DNA from: Microbacterium arborescens
GTDB taxonomy: Bacteria > Actinomycetota > Actinomycetes > Actinomycetales > Microbacteriaceae
Assembly (NCBI GenBank): GCA_003339645.1
Contig: QNUV01000041.1
Location: 1-64,000, forward strand
DNA: 64,000 nucleotides
Direction of reading: 5' to 3'
A model generated the notes under the pieces. That model had not been told where the DNA came from and did no database searches. It saw only the letters and a list, made by a program, of their open reading frames with translations. Shown here piece after piece: positions 50,203-59,820 of this stretch (position 1 is its first letter; each line of letters opens with the position of its first letter). Position numbers and translations under genes: made by a program.

Positions 50203-51236
50203 CGCGGCTGCAGAGCGCCCGACTTCCAGCCGAGGGCGGGAGCGACGTACTTCGCGAACGACTCGACGATGCGCAGGTTGAACTCGACGCCCAGCTGCGA
50301 GGGGATCGTCAGCATGAGGGTGTCGGCGCTCATGACCGCGGCATCCTGCATCAACTGCTCGACGAGCACGTCGGGCGCCGCGGCGTAGGTCTTGCCGAAG
50401 GTCGAGCGCATGCCGTCGATGTAACCGATGCCGTCCTGGTCGTTGCTGCCGCCGAAGTACAGCTCGTCTTCGTCGGTCGTGATCGGGAAGACCGATCGGC
50501 TGACCGACGTGCGGGGCTCACCGGGATGCCCGGCTTCGCGCCACGCGGCGCGGAACGCGTCGAGCTGTCGGGCCTGGAGGATGTCGAACGGCGTGCCGTC
50601 GGCCTCGGTGAGGAGTGTCGACGACATCAGGTTCACGCCCATGCGGCCGGCCCACTCCGCTGTCTCGGTCGTTCCGGCGCCCCACCAGATGCGCGAGCGC
50701 AGGCCGGGGGAGTGCGGCTCGATCCGCTGCTTGCCGTTCCCGCCTCCGAACGGGCTGTTCGGGTCGCGCTCGGCGAGCCCCTCGCCCTCGATGGCGCGGA
50801 GGAAGGTGTCGAAGTGGTCGCGAGCGATGTCGGCGCCGCGGGGATCCTGCGAGCCGGTGTACCCGAACGCCTCGTACCCGCGGACGACGGTCTCGGGTGA
50901 CCCGCGGCTGACGCCGAGGGCGAGCCGTCCGTCGGAGATGAGGTCGACCGCCGCCGCCTCCTCGGCGAGATACAGCGGGTTCTCGTATCGCATGTCGATG
51001 ACGCCGGTGCCGATCTCGATGTTCTTCGTCGTCGCGGCGATCGCGGCCAGCAGCGGCATCGGCGACGCCTGCTGCCGCGCGAAGTGGTGCACGCGGAAGT
51101 AGGCGCCCACGGCGCCGAGGTCGTCCATTCCCTGCGCGAGGTCGATCGCCTGACGCAGCGAGGCACCGGCGGTGAGCTCGCGACCGCCGCCGAGGGGACC
51201 GTAGTGACCGAACGAAAGAGTGCCGAAACGCTGCAT
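50199..51236 (-). CDS. LLM-class flavin-dependent oxidoreductase
   Basis: The 345-residue protein is a luciferase-like TIM-barrel enzyme using FMN or F420: ARQQASPMPLLAAIAATTKNIEIGTGVIDMRYENPLYLAEEAAAVDLISDGRLALGVSRGSP is characteristic. Substrate unknown. ATG 51236 gives the usual N-terminus MQRFGTLSFGHYGP; in-frame starts extend to 51314 but would overlap the divergent DUF151 gene. It is coupled to the hydrolase downstream. Confidence 0.85.
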   Translation of the reverse strand: MQRFGTLSFGHYGPLGGGRELTAGASLRQAIDLAQGMDDLGAVGAYFRVHHFARQQASPMPLLAAIAATTKNIEIGTGVIDMRYENPLYLAEEAAAVDLISDGRLALGVSRGSPETVVRGYEAFGYTGSQDPRGADIARDHFDTFLRAIEGEGLAERDPNSPFGGGNGKQRIEPHSPGLRSRIWWGAGTTETAEWAGRMGVNLMSSTLLTEADGTPFDILQARQLDAFRAAWREAGHPGEPRTSVSRSVFPITTDEDELYFGGSNDQDGIGYIDGMRSTFGKTYAAAPDVLVEQLMQDAAVMSADTLMLTIPSQLGVEFNLRIVESFAKYVAPALGWKSGALQPR

Positions 51237-51312
51237 GTCAAGCCGCAACGCCCGCGGCCCCGTTCGCATTCCCTCGTGCATAGGCTGGGCGAAACCGACC
51301 CCGGGAGGTGTC

Positions 51313-51822
51313 ATGGTCCAGGTCCGCGTTCTCGGGGTCGCGCTCGATCCCGCTCAACAGCACGTCATCCTGCTCAAGCCCGTCGATGCCCTGTCGGATC
51401 GGGTGCTGCCGGTCTGGATCGGTTCGCAGGAGGCGACATCGATCCTCGTCGCTGTCGAAGGGGTCTCGCCGCCGCGGCCGCTCGCGCACGACCTCATGAT
51501 CCGCCTGCTCGACGCGACCGATGCGACCGTCGACCGGGTCGAGGTCACCCGCATCGACGACGGCACGTTCTATGCGGAGGTGACGGTCACGGCCCTCACC
51601 GGATCGCGGGTCGTCGATGCCCGTCCCTCCGACGCGATCGCACTCGCCTCGCGCGCCGGGGCGCCGATCTTCGTCGCCGATGACGTGCTCGCCGAGGCGG
51701 GCATCCCCGACACCGTGAGCGAAGCGCCGGAGGGAGCCGAGACTCCCGAGGCGGCCGAGCAGCGCGTCGCGGAGTTCCGCGAGTTCCTCGACGATATCGA
51801 CCCCGACGACTTCCGCGGCTGA
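51313..51822 (+). CDS. Bifunctional nuclease family protein (DUF151)
   Basis: The 169-residue protein starts VQVRVLGVALDPAQQHVILLKPVDALSDRVLPVWIGSQEATSI and includes RPSDAIALASRAGAPIFVADDVL, the hallmarks of DUF151 proteins, which show DNase/RNase activity in some plants and bacteria. An acidic C-terminal tail is present. GGGAGG precedes ATG 51313. Function in this organism is unknown. Confidence 0.9.
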   Translation: MVQVRVLGVALDPAQQHVILLKPVDALSDRVLPVWIGSQEATSILVAVEGVSPPRPLAHDLMIRLLDATDATVDRVEVTRIDDGTFYAEVTVTALTGSRVVDARPSDAIALASRAGAPIFVADDVLAEAGIPDTVSEAPEGAETPEAAEQRVAEFREFLDDIDPDDFRG

Positions 51823-51886
51823 CGCGCCGGCCGACGGGGCCGCCGCAGCCGCATCCGATCCACATCCCCCGACGAAAGGAACACCC

Positions 51887-52534
51887 ATGTCCCGCATCCT
51901 GATCATCGGAGGCCACGGCAAGGTCGCGCTGCGCCTGGAGCCGATCCTCGCCGAGCGCGGCGACACCGTCACGGCCGTCATCCGCAACCGCGACCACGAG
52001 GCGGATGTCGCCGCGACCGGCGCCACGCCGCTCGTCGCCGACGTCGAGTCGTTCGACGTCGAGCAGCTGACGAACCTGCTCAGCGGCAACGACGCGGTCG
52101 TCTGGGCCGCGGGAGCCGGGGGAGGGGATGCCGCCCGCACCTGGGCGGTCGACCGCGACGCGGCCATCCGCTCTATCGACGCCGCCGCGGCGGCCGGCAT
52201 CCGCCGCTACGTCATGGTGTCGTACTTCGGCGCGGGGCCGGATCACGGCGTGCCCGAGGGCGACTCCTTCTACGCCTACGCCGAGGCGAAGGCGGAGGCC
52301 GACGCCCACCTGCGCGAGAGCGGACTGGACTGGACGATCGTCGCGCCGAGCGCTCTGACGCTCGACGAGCCGACCGGCAGCATCACCGTCGGTGGTTCAG
52401 GCAAGGAGTCCGTTCCGCGTGGCGATGTGGCGGCGGTCATCGCCGCCGTCCTGTCCGAGCCCGCGACCGTCGGGCGGATGATCGAGTTCACGGGCGGCGA
52501 CACCCCGATCGAGGCGGCGCTCACAGCCGACTGA
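51887..52534 (+). CDS. NAD(P)-binding protein, NmrA/atypical SDR
   Basis: The 215-residue protein has the nucleotide loop LIIGGHGKVALRLEPILAERGDTV (residues 5-28), AVVWAAGAGGG, RYVMVSYFGAG near 118 and a YAEAKAEAD segment at the active-site position. This matches small YwnB/HIM1-like atypical SDRs. CGAAAGGAACACCC precedes ATG 51887. Substrate unknown. It ends ten bases before the iron box of the siderophore operon. Confidence 0.87.
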   Translation: MSRILIIGGHGKVALRLEPILAERGDTVTAVIRNRDHEADVAATGATPLVADVESFDVEQLTNLLSGNDAVVWAAGAGGGDAARTWAVDRDAAIRSIDAAAAAGIRRYVMVSYFGAGPDHGVPEGDSFYAYAEAKAEADAHLRESGLDWTIVAPSALTLDEPTGSITVGGSGKESVPRGDVAAVIAAVLSEPATVGRMIEFTGGDTPIEAALTAD

Positions 52535-52543
52535 CCGTCTTTG

Positions 52544-52562
52544 TTAGGGTTGCCTTGCCTCA
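52544..52562 (+). promoter_or_regulatory. Iron box (IdeR/DmdR/DtxR operator)
   Basis: TTAGGGTTGCCTTGCCTCA matches the 19-base DtxR/IdeR consensus TTAGGTTAGGCTAACCTAA at 13 positions by hand count. It lies 40 bases before the siderophore-binding protein gene and predicts repression by iron. Confidence 0.75.
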
Positions 52563-52601
52563 TCGCGCTCGCCGCGAGATCGACCCGAGGAAAGGCCCCA
52601 C

Positions 52602-53534
52602 ATGCTGTCTCGTCCTGTCCGGCGCGCCCTGAGCGCCGTCGCCATCTCGGCCGCCGCGGCCCTCGTCGTCGCCGGATGCGCGGCGCAGCCCTCCGCGGCC
52701 GACACCTCTTCGGAGGCCAGCGTCGCCCCTCGCGCCGTCGAGCATGCCCGCGGCGTCACCGAGGTCCCCGAGCAGCCCCAGCGCGTCGTGACCCTCGAGC
52801 CCCTCGAACTCGACACCGCGGTCTCCGTCGGCATCACGCCGGTGGGGGCCGCGGTCGCGAGCAACGTCGCGGGAATCCCGGCGTACCTCGAGGTCGACGG
52901 AGTCGAACCGGTCGGCACGGTGCCCGAGCCCGACCTCGAGGCGATCGCCGCGCTCAAGCCCGACCTCATCCTCGGAACCGAGGCGCGCCACTCGAAGCTG
53001 TACGACCAGCTGTCGGCGATCGCTCCGACGGTCTTCATCGCGACACAGGCCGATCCGTGGCGTGACAACGCCGAGCTGATCGGCCAGGCGCTCGGACGCG
53101 AGGACGAGGTCGCCGCGCAGATCGCGGCCGTCGACGACCGCTGCACCGAGATCGGGGCTGCGCACGACCTCGCAGGCAAGACGGCACAGGTCATCCGGCC
53201 GCGCGACGAGACGACCCTCAGTCTGTACGGACCCGTGTCGTTCGCGGGCAGCCTGCTCGAGTGCGTCGGCTACGCGACGCCCGAGCACGACTGGGCCGAC
53301 GGCCTGCAGGCCGACATCTCGCCCGAGAACATCCTCGACGCCCGCGCCGACGCGGTGTTCGTCACGGCATCCGACACGACCGACGCGTCGGCGATCCCGG
53401 CGGCGATCACCCAGAACGCGGATGCCTTCCCGTCGGTGACCCTCGTCGACACGAGCACCTGGGTGGCCGGCGTCGGCCCCCGCGGCGCTCAGAGCGTGCT
53501 GACCGACATCGAGCGCTTCCTCGACGGGCGGTGA
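52602..53534 (+). CDS. Iron-siderophore ABC transporter binding lipoprotein
   Basis: The 310-residue protein has a lipoprotein signal ending ALVVAGC (Cys near 26) and a FecB/FepB-like fold: PQRVVTLEPLELDTAVSVGITPVGAA and ALKPDLILGTEARHSKLYDQLSAIAPTVFI. It captures ferric siderophore. GAGGAAAGGCCCCAC precedes ATG 52602. Its stop overlaps the permease start (GTGA). Regulation by iron is indicated by the box upstream. Siderophore type unknown. Confidence 0.92.
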   Translation: MLSRPVRRALSAVAISAAAALVVAGCAAQPSAADTSSEASVAPRAVEHARGVTEVPEQPQRVVTLEPLELDTAVSVGITPVGAAVASNVAGIPAYLEVDGVEPVGTVPEPDLEAIAALKPDLILGTEARHSKLYDQLSAIAPTVFIATQADPWRDNAELIGQALGREDEVAAQIAAVDDRCTEIGAAHDLAGKTAQVIRPRDETTLSLYGPVSFAGSLLECVGYATPEHDWADGLQADISPENILDARADAVFVTASDTTDASAIPAAITQNADAFPSVTLVDTSTWVAGVGPRGAQSVLTDIERFLDGR

Positions 53535-54532
53535 CCTCGAGAGCCGGACGCGCCGCGGCGGGCGCCGCGATCGCCCTGGCCCTGGTGCTCGTCGTCGCGG
53601 CATCCCTCGCCGTCGGGGCGAATCCGCTGTCGCCGGGCACCGTCGCCGCGGTGCTGCGGGGCGAGGGCTCACCCGAGGCGATGTTCGTCGTGGCCGAGCT
53701 CCGGATCCCGCGGACGGTCGTGGGACTTCTCGCGGGCGTGGCGCTCGGAGTCGCCGGTGCGCTGATGCAGGCCTTCACGCGTAATCCGCTCGCCGATCCC
53801 GGCATCCTCGGCGTCAACGCCGGTGCGGCCCTCGCCGTGGCGCTCGGGATGGCGGTGCTCGGCGTGCGCGCGGCGTCGGGGACGGTGTGGTTCGCGTTCG
53901 TCGGAGCGCTCGCCGTCACCGTCGCCGCCTATGTCATCGGTTCGGGCGGACGCGGAGCCGCGGGCCCGATCCGGCTCACGCTCGCGGGCGTCGCCCTCGG
54001 CGCGGTGCTGTCGGGCATCACGACGGGCATCGTGCTGAGCGACCCCGATGCGTTCGACGCGATGCGCAGATGGAACGCCGGGTCGCTGCTGGGTCGCGGC
54101 TGGGACACGATCGTGGCGGTCGCTCCCTTCATCGCCGTCGGGCTCGTGCTCGCCCTCGTTCTCGGCGCGGGACTCAACGCCGTCGCGCTGGGCGACGACG
54201 TGGCTCGCGCGCAGGGTGCGAACCTCGCCGGTATCCGGATCGGCGTGATCATCGCGGTGACCCTGCTGGCAGGCGCGGCGACAGCACTCGCGGGACCGAT
54301 CTCGTTCGTCGGGCTCATGGTGCCGCACATCGCCCGCTGGCTGTTCGGTGCCGATCATCGGCTGATCCTCGCCGTCAGCGCACTGCTGGCACCCGTCGTC
54401 GTGCTGGCGGCGGATGTCGTGGGGCGCGTGCTCATCGCGCCCGCGGAACTGCCGGTCGGCATCGTCACGGCGTTCGTCGGGGCTCCCATCCTCATCGCGC
54501 TCGCGCGCCGACGCCGGGCGAGCGCCCTGTGA
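53531..54532 (+). CDS. Iron-siderophore ABC permease (FecCD family), first
   Basis: The 333-residue protein has about nine or ten hydrophobic segments with the family motifs RIPRTVVGLLAGVALGVAGALMQAFTRNPLADPGILGVNAGAA and GPISFVGLMVPHIARWLFGADHR. GTG 53531 overlaps the previous stop, and the next permease start overlaps its own stop. The two permeases form the channel. Confidence 0.94.
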   Translation: MTSRAGRAAAGAAIALALVLVVAASLAVGANPLSPGTVAAVLRGEGSPEAMFVVAELRIPRTVVGLLAGVALGVAGALMQAFTRNPLADPGILGVNAGAALAVALGMAVLGVRAASGTVWFAFVGALAVTVAAYVIGSGGRGAAGPIRLTLAGVALGAVLSGITTGIVLSDPDAFDAMRRWNAGSLLGRGWDTIVAVAPFIAVGLVLALVLGAGLNAVALGDDVARAQGANLAGIRIGVIIAVTLLAGAATALAGPISFVGLMVPHIARWLFGADHRLILAVSALLAPVVVLAADVVGRVLIAPAELPVGIVTAFVGAPILIALARRRRASAL

Positions 54533-55569
54533 GCGGCGGGCCGCGGATGCTGAGCCCGCGAGTCGGCGGCCTGCACGTGGTGCTGCGCCTGCGCAGCGTG
54601 GTCGTCGGGATCGCTGCCCTCGTCGTCGCGGCGGTGCTGCTGGTCGTCGCCCTCGGCGCCGGCACCTTCCCCGTCGCGCCGGGCGATGTCGTCGCGGCGC
54701 TGGCGGGCGCGAGTGACGATGCGCTCGTGCAGACCGTGGTCCGCGAATGGCGGCTGCCACGGGCACTGGCGGCGCTCGGGGTGGGGGCGATCCTCGGGAT
54801 CGCCGGGGCGCTGTTCCAGACCGTCACGCGCAATCCGCTGGCGAGTCCCGACATCCTGGGGCTTTCCAGCGGTGCCTTCACGGGCATGCTCGCCGCGCTG
54901 GTCCTGGTGTCGTCGAGCTGGCCGGTGCTCGTGGGCGGCTCGTTGATCGGTGCCCTCGCCACCGCCGTGGCGATCTGGGCGCTCGCCTGGCGCGGCGGCC
55001 TGCAGGGGTTCCGCCTCATCGTCGTCGGCATCGGCGTCTCGGCGATGCTCGCGTCGCTCAACACCTGGATGCTGCTGCAGATCGAGCTCGAGACGGCGAT
55101 GTTCGCCTCCGCCTGGGGCGCAGGCAGTCTCAACGGCGTCACGGCTCCGGCGGTGGCCGGCGCACTGGCGTGCGCAGCGCCGTTCGTCGTCGCATCCTTC
55201 GCGCTCGTGCCGCGGCTGCGTCAGCTCGAGCTCGGCGACGACCTCGCGGCGGCGACAGGCGCCCGGCCGCATCTCGTCCGCACGCTCGCCCTGCTGGTCG
55301 GGGTCGTGCTGGTCGCGGCGGCGACGACCGTCGGCGGTCCGATCGCCTTCGTCGCTCTGGCGGCGCCGCAGGTGGCGCGCCTCATCGCGCGCACGCCCCA
55401 CCTGTCGCTCGGACTCTCGGCCCTCATGGGGGCCGTGCTGCTGATCGCCTCCGACCTCATCGCGCAGCATCTGCTGCCCGCACCGCTTCCCGTCGGCGTC
55501 GTCACCGTCTCGCTCGGCGGCGCCTACCTCGTCCTCATGATCGTGCTGGAGGTCCGCCGCCGTGCCTGA
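54529..55569 (+). CDS. Iron-siderophore ABC permease (FecCD family), second
   Basis: The 346-residue protein has REWRLPRALAALGVGAILGIAGALFQTVTRNPLASPDILGLSSGA and GGPIAFVALAAPQVARLIARTPHLSLG, the same family as the preceding gene but clearly diverged. GTG 54529 overlaps the preceding stop by four bases; its end overlaps the ATPase gene by eight bases. Confidence 0.94.
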   Translation: MSGGPRMLSPRVGGLHVVLRLRSVVVGIAALVVAAVLLVVALGAGTFPVAPGDVVAALAGASDDALVQTVVREWRLPRALAALGVGAILGIAGALFQTVTRNPLASPDILGLSSGAFTGMLAALVLVSSSWPVLVGGSLIGALATAVAIWALAWRGGLQGFRLIVVGIGVSAMLASLNTWMLLQIELETAMFASAWGAGSLNGVTAPAVAGALACAAPFVVASFALVPRLRQLELGDDLAAATGARPHLVRTLALLVGVVLVAAATTVGGPIAFVALAAPQVARLIARTPHLSLGLSALMGAVLLIASDLIAQHLLPAPLPVGVVTVSLGGAYLVLMIVLEVRRRA

Positions 55570-56395
55570 CCCGTTCCCCCCGGCGACATCGCTCGCCGCC
55601 GAGTCCGTGACCCTCGCCTACGACGGTGCGGATATCGTCCGCGATCTGTCGGTGCGGATCGAGCCCGGGTCGTTCACCGTCATCATCGGTCCCAACGCCT
55701 GCGGCAAGTCCACGCTTCTGCGCGGCCTGTCGCGTCTGCTCGCCCGGCGCGCGGGGAGCATCGTGCTCGACGGCCGCGCGATCACGGAGATGCCCGCGAA
55801 GGAGGTCGCTCGGCGGCTGGGCCTGCTGCCGCAGTCGGCGATCGCCCCGGAGGGCATCACGGTGCGCGAGCTGGTCGGACGCGGGCGCTACCCGTACCAG
55901 ACCGTGTTCCGGCAGTGGTCCGCCGCCGACGACGCGGCTGTCGACGAGGCGCTGGCGGCGACCGGCACGACGCAGCTCGCCTCGCGCCCCGTCGAGGCAT
56001 TGTCGGGGGGCCAGCGGCAGCGGGTGTGGGTCGCGATGGTCCTGGCACAGCAGACCGACCTGCTGCTGCTCGACGAGCCGACGACGTTCCTCGACGTGGC
56101 CCACCAGGTCGAGCTGATGGAGCTGTTCGCCGAGCTGAACGAGCGGGGCCGGACGATCGTCGCGGTGCTCCACGATCTGAACCATGCCGCCCGGTATGCG
56201 AGCCGCATCGTCGCGATGCGCGACGGGCGCATCCTCGCGGAGGGACCACCGGCGGAGGTGATCACGAGCCAGCGGGTGAAGGAGGTCTTCGGCCTCGCGA
56301 ACATCGTCGTCGACGATCCGGTCACGGGCGGTCCGCTCGTCGTGCCGCTCCGCGCACGTCGGCCCGGGGCTGTGACGGGGGAGGAGACGCCGTGA
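55562..56395 (+). CDS. Iron-siderophore ABC transporter ATPase (FecE/FepC type)
   Basis: The 277-residue ATPase shows Walker A GPNACGKST near residue 43, Q-loop LLPQSAIAPEGITVRELVGRGRYPY typical of FepC, signature LSGGQRQRVWVAMVLAQQ and Walker B LLLLDEPTTFLD. It drives ferric-siderophore import. GTG 55562 lies inside the upstream gene; the end overlaps the SIP gene start. Confidence 0.95.
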   Translation: MPDPFPPATSLAAESVTLAYDGADIVRDLSVRIEPGSFTVIIGPNACGKSTLLRGLSRLLARRAGSIVLDGRAITEMPAKEVARRLGLLPQSAIAPEGITVRELVGRGRYPYQTVFRQWSAADDAAVDEALAATGTTQLASRPVEALSGGQRQRVWVAMVLAQQTDLLLLDEPTTFLDVAHQVELMELFAELNERGRTIVAVLHDLNHAARYASRIVAMRDGRILAEGPPAEVITSQRVKEVFGLANIVVDDPVTGGPLVVPLRARRPGAVTGEETP

Positions 56396-57249
56396 GCGGC
56401 GAGCGTCCCTGGGCCTACAGTGCCTTCGTCGTCGAGGTCGCCGCCGTGGCCCGGCTCAGCCCCGGCTTCATCCGCATCACCCTTCGCGGCGAGGCACTGG
56501 CGAACTTCGCACCGTGGGGCCTCGACCAGCGCATCAAGATCGTGTTGCCGATGTCGGGGCGCCCGCACCCGGGCCTCGCCGAGTTCGGCCTGCTCGACGA
56601 GCCGACCCCGCACCCCTCCGACTGGTATGCGCGGTGGAAGGCGCTCGACGAGGACGACCGCAACGTGCTGCGCACCTATACGCCGTCGGCGATCCGCGTC
56701 GCCCAGCGGGAGATCGACGTCGACTTCTTCCTGCACGAGCCCATCGGGCCCGCCTCGGCATGGGCCCTGGCCGCCCGACCCGGCGACCCCCTCGTCATCA
56801 CGGGACCCGACGTGCGGATGGGGTGGACGGGATACGGCATCCACTGGACGCCCGGCGAGGCGAGCCGGTTCCTCCTCGTGGGCGACGAGACGGCCTTCCC
56901 CGCCCTGCGGAACATCGTCGACTCGCTGCCCGAGGAGACGCAGCCGCACGTGATCGCGGGCGTGGCGGACGCCGCCGACGACCTCGTCACCGACGCGCTC
57001 GCCGATCGCGCGCTCGTGACGCGTGTCGAGCACCGCGCCGGCGACGACGGCCTCACCCTCGCTGTGCGGTCGTGGGCCGAAACACACGGCGCCACTGCGG
57101 CCGCCGATCCGGGGTTCGCGGTGTGGCTCGCCGGCGAATCGGGCGTCGTCACCGGCATCCGTCGCTTCCTCACCACCGAGGTCGGCATCCCGAAGGAGCG
57201 CATCTCGTTCCTCGGGTACTGGCGGCACGGCGGTCCGCTCGTCGGCTGA
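56392..57249 (+). CDS. Siderophore-interacting protein (ferric-siderophore reductase)
   Basis: The 285-residue protein belongs to the SIP/ViuB flavoprotein family that releases iron from siderophores by reduction. It has an FAD-binding barrel with RTYTPSAIRVAQREIDVDFFLHEPIGPASAWALAARPGDPLVITGP and a NAD(P)H domain with FLLVGDETAFPALRNIVDSLP. GTG 56392 overlaps the ATPase stop. It is the last gene of the operon; cytosolic iron release completes the uptake path. Confidence 0.92.
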   Translation: MSGERPWAYSAFVVEVAAVARLSPGFIRITLRGEALANFAPWGLDQRIKIVLPMSGRPHPGLAEFGLLDEPTPHPSDWYARWKALDEDDRNVLRTYTPSAIRVAQREIDVDFFLHEPIGPASAWALAARPGDPLVITGPDVRMGWTGYGIHWTPGEASRFLLVGDETAFPALRNIVDSLPEETQPHVIAGVADAADDLVTDALADRALVTRVEHRAGDDGLTLAVRSWAETHGATAAADPGFAVWLAGESGVVTGIRRFLTTEVGIPKERISFLGYWRHGGPLVG

Positions 57250-57270
57250 CGCCCTCGATACGCTGACGGG

Positions 57271-57768
57271 ATGACCCCGCGCGACCTTCCCGGCGGCGCC
57301 GTGCTGCGCGCCGCCCGCCCCGGTGACGAGACCGGCATCCTGGCCTGCATCCGCGCGCTCGCCGTCTACGAGCGTGAGCCGGATGCCGTCGAGAACACCG
57401 CCGAGATGCTGACCGAGACGCTGTTCGGGACAGAGCCTCGCGCCTTCTGCCACGTGGTCGAGCGCGAGGGCGACATCGTGGGGATCGCGATCTGGTTCCT
57501 CACCTATTCGACCTGGACGGGGCGCCATGGCATCTGGCTCGAAGACCTCTTCGTCGACGAATCGCAGCGGGGCAGCGGCTACGGCAAGGCGCTGATCGCG
57601 TCGCTCGCCGAAGTCTGCGTCGAGCGCGGATACTCGCGGCTCGAGTGGACCGTCCTCGACTGGAACGCCCCCTCTATCGCGTTCTACCGCTCGATCGGTG
57701 CCGAGCCGATGTCGGAGTGGACGACGCAGCGCCTCACCGGCGATGCGCTGCACGCGCTCGCGGGCTGA
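57271..57768 (+). CDS. GNAT acetyltransferase, SSAT-like
   Basis: The 165-residue protein resembles diamine acetyltransferases: YEREPDAVENTAEMLTETLFG, WLEDLFVDESQRGSGYGKALIASLAEV (acetyl-CoA loop) and LDWNAPSIAFYRSIGAEPMSEWTTQRL. Polyamine or thialysine may be substrates, unproven. TACGCT lies six bases before ATG 57271, so it likely has its own leaderless transcript. Confidence 0.9.
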   Translation: MTPRDLPGGAVLRAARPGDETGILACIRALAVYEREPDAVENTAEMLTETLFGTEPRAFCHVVEREGDIVGIAIWFLTYSTWTGRHGIWLEDLFVDESQRGSGYGKALIASLAEVCVERGYSRLEWTVLDWNAPSIAFYRSIGAEPMSEWTTQRLTGDALHALAG

Positions 57769-57833
57769 GTACCTCCTTGCCCCTCGGGGCGCCCCGCGTC
57801 AATCCCGACGACGCGGTCGGAGCACGCTCGTAG

Positions 57834-58691
<858 letters not shown>

Positions 58692-58716
58692 CCTCGGCCC
58701 CGATTGGGGTTCGGCT

Positions 58717-58780
58717 TCGGGCGCAGTTCTCAGCATCCCGCGCAGAACGTTCTGCGGCGGATGCCGGGGACTGCGCCCGA
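58717..58780. repeat. Palindromic repeat, word GCGCAG, 19-nt step
   Basis: GCGCAG starts at 58721 and 58740; the inverted CTGCG starts at 58752 and 58771. Both steps are 19. The centre is GCAGAAC-GTTCTGC, and the outer arms TCGGGCGCAGT and ACTGCGCCCGA are perfect. It lies between the aldo/keto reductase and trhO. Confidence 0.82.
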
Positions 58781-58816
58781 TCCGCGCCTGGCCGCGCGGT
58801 TTCGTAGGCTGGAGGC

Positions 58817-59548
58817 GTGGCATCCGTTCTCAACGTCTCGGCGTACCTGTTCACGCACATCGCCGACCCCGCCGCGCTGCGTGACGTGCTGCGCGAGCGT
58901 GCCCTGGGAGCGGGACTCAAGGGCACGATCCTGCTGGCCGAGGAGGGCATCAACCTCTTCCTCGCCGGTGCCGAGACCGCTGTTCGGGGCTTCCTCGACG
59001 ACCTGCGCGCCGACGAGCGCTTCGCGGCGCTGACGGCGAAGGAGAGCTGGTCGGGCGACCAGCCGTTCGGCCGGATGCTGGTGAAGGTCAAACGCGAGAT
59101 CATCCGCATGGACCGTCCCGCCATCCGGCCCGCCGCCGAGCGCGCGCCCAGCGTGTCGCCCGATGACCTGCGGCGCTGGCTCGACCAGGGCCACGACGAC
59201 GCCGGGCGCGAGGTCGTTCTTCTCGACACCCGGAACGCCTTCGAGGTCGACTACGGCACGTTCGCGGGAGCCGTCGACTGGCGGATCGAGCGCTTCACGC
59301 AGTTCCCGGATGCCGCGGCGGCGCACCGCGATCAACTCGAGGGCAAAACGGTCGTCAGCTTCTGCACGGGCGGCATCCGCTGCGAGAAGGCCGCGATCGT
59401 CCTGCGCGAGGAGGGGATCGACGCCTATCAGCTCGAAGGCGGGATCCTCGGCTACTTCGAGCACGAGGGCGGCGCGCACTGGAACGGCGAGTGCTTCGTC
59501 TTCGATGAGCGCGAGGCCCTCGCCCCCGACCTGTCGGCGCGGCGCTGA
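58817..59548 (+). CDS. trhO: tRNA uridine hydroxylase TrhO / rhodanese-like protein
   Basis: TrhO (YceA family) hydroxylates U34 of some tRNAs. The 243-residue protein has the N-terminal UPF0176 domain (LKGTILLAEEGINLFLAG; FGRMLVKVKREII) and a rhodanese domain with DTRNAFEVDYGTF and active-site Cys183 in FCTGGIRCEKAA. GTG 58817 follows TAGGCT by six bases, so it is leaderless. A sirtuin-like fragment starts two bases after its stop. Confidence 0.85.
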   Translation: MASVLNVSAYLFTHIADPAALRDVLRERALGAGLKGTILLAEEGINLFLAGAETAVRGFLDDLRADERFAALTAKESWSGDQPFGRMLVKVKREIIRMDRPAIRPAAERAPSVSPDDLRRWLDQGHDDAGREVVLLDTRNAFEVDYGTFAGAVDWRIERFTQFPDAAAAHRDQLEGKTVVSFCTGGIRCEKAAIVLREEGIDAYQLEGGILGYFEHEGGAHWNGECFVFDEREALAPDLSARR

Positions 59549-59550
59549 CC

Positions 59551-59589
59551 GTGGCGCGGATCGTCGTCCTCACCGGCGCCGGCCACTGA
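59551..59589 (+). pseudogene. Remnant of a sirtuin-like gene start
   Basis: GTG 59551 opens VARIVVLTGAG, matching the N-terminus of Sir2/CobB deacetylases (usually followed by ISAESG), but the frame ends at once with His and TGA. The spacing of two bases to trhO suggests a former operon partner. No later part of a sirtuin is seen; the Ig-domain gene region begins here instead. Chance similarity is possible given the short match. Confidence 0.4.
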
Positions 59590-59640
59590 GCGGAGTAGGG
59601 CGCGAAGCGCGGGCGACTCGCTCACGATCATGTCGCCGCG

Positions 59641-59724
59641 GTGCGCTCACGCGAGCACGCACGGAAGACGACCGGCAGCCCACAGGCCGGGACGGTCCGC
59701 ACTCATGTGCGCACTCATGTGCGC
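59641..59724. repeat. Hairpin and 12-bp tandem repeat upstream of the Ig-domain gene
   Basis: ACTCATGTGCGC is repeated twice in tandem at 59701-59724. A hairpin with GTGCG and CGCAC arms lies just upstream of it. The 59590-59820 gap holds no gene I can support. Confidence 0.5.
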
Positions 59725-59820
59725 CCCTCGGCTCCCGGAGCGCATCAGCGCGCTGCCGTGAATCGGCGATGCTTCGACGGGCATCCCTGGCGTTGCGAGC
59801 ATCACGGAAGGACACCACCG

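Noticed and set aside
47422-50388. A 988-codon open frame on the plus strand
   Set aside because: It runs antisense to glsB-like, hydrolase and acetyltransferase genes that have clear domains, is Arg/Pro-rich without family motifs, and is expected by chance at this GC content.
59590-59820. A short gene between the sirtuin-like remnant and the Ig-domain gene
   Set aside because: The frame from 59641 joins the Ig gene upstream but adds a non-conserved, Arg/His-rich stretch; the signal peptide and Shine-Dalgarno favour 59821.
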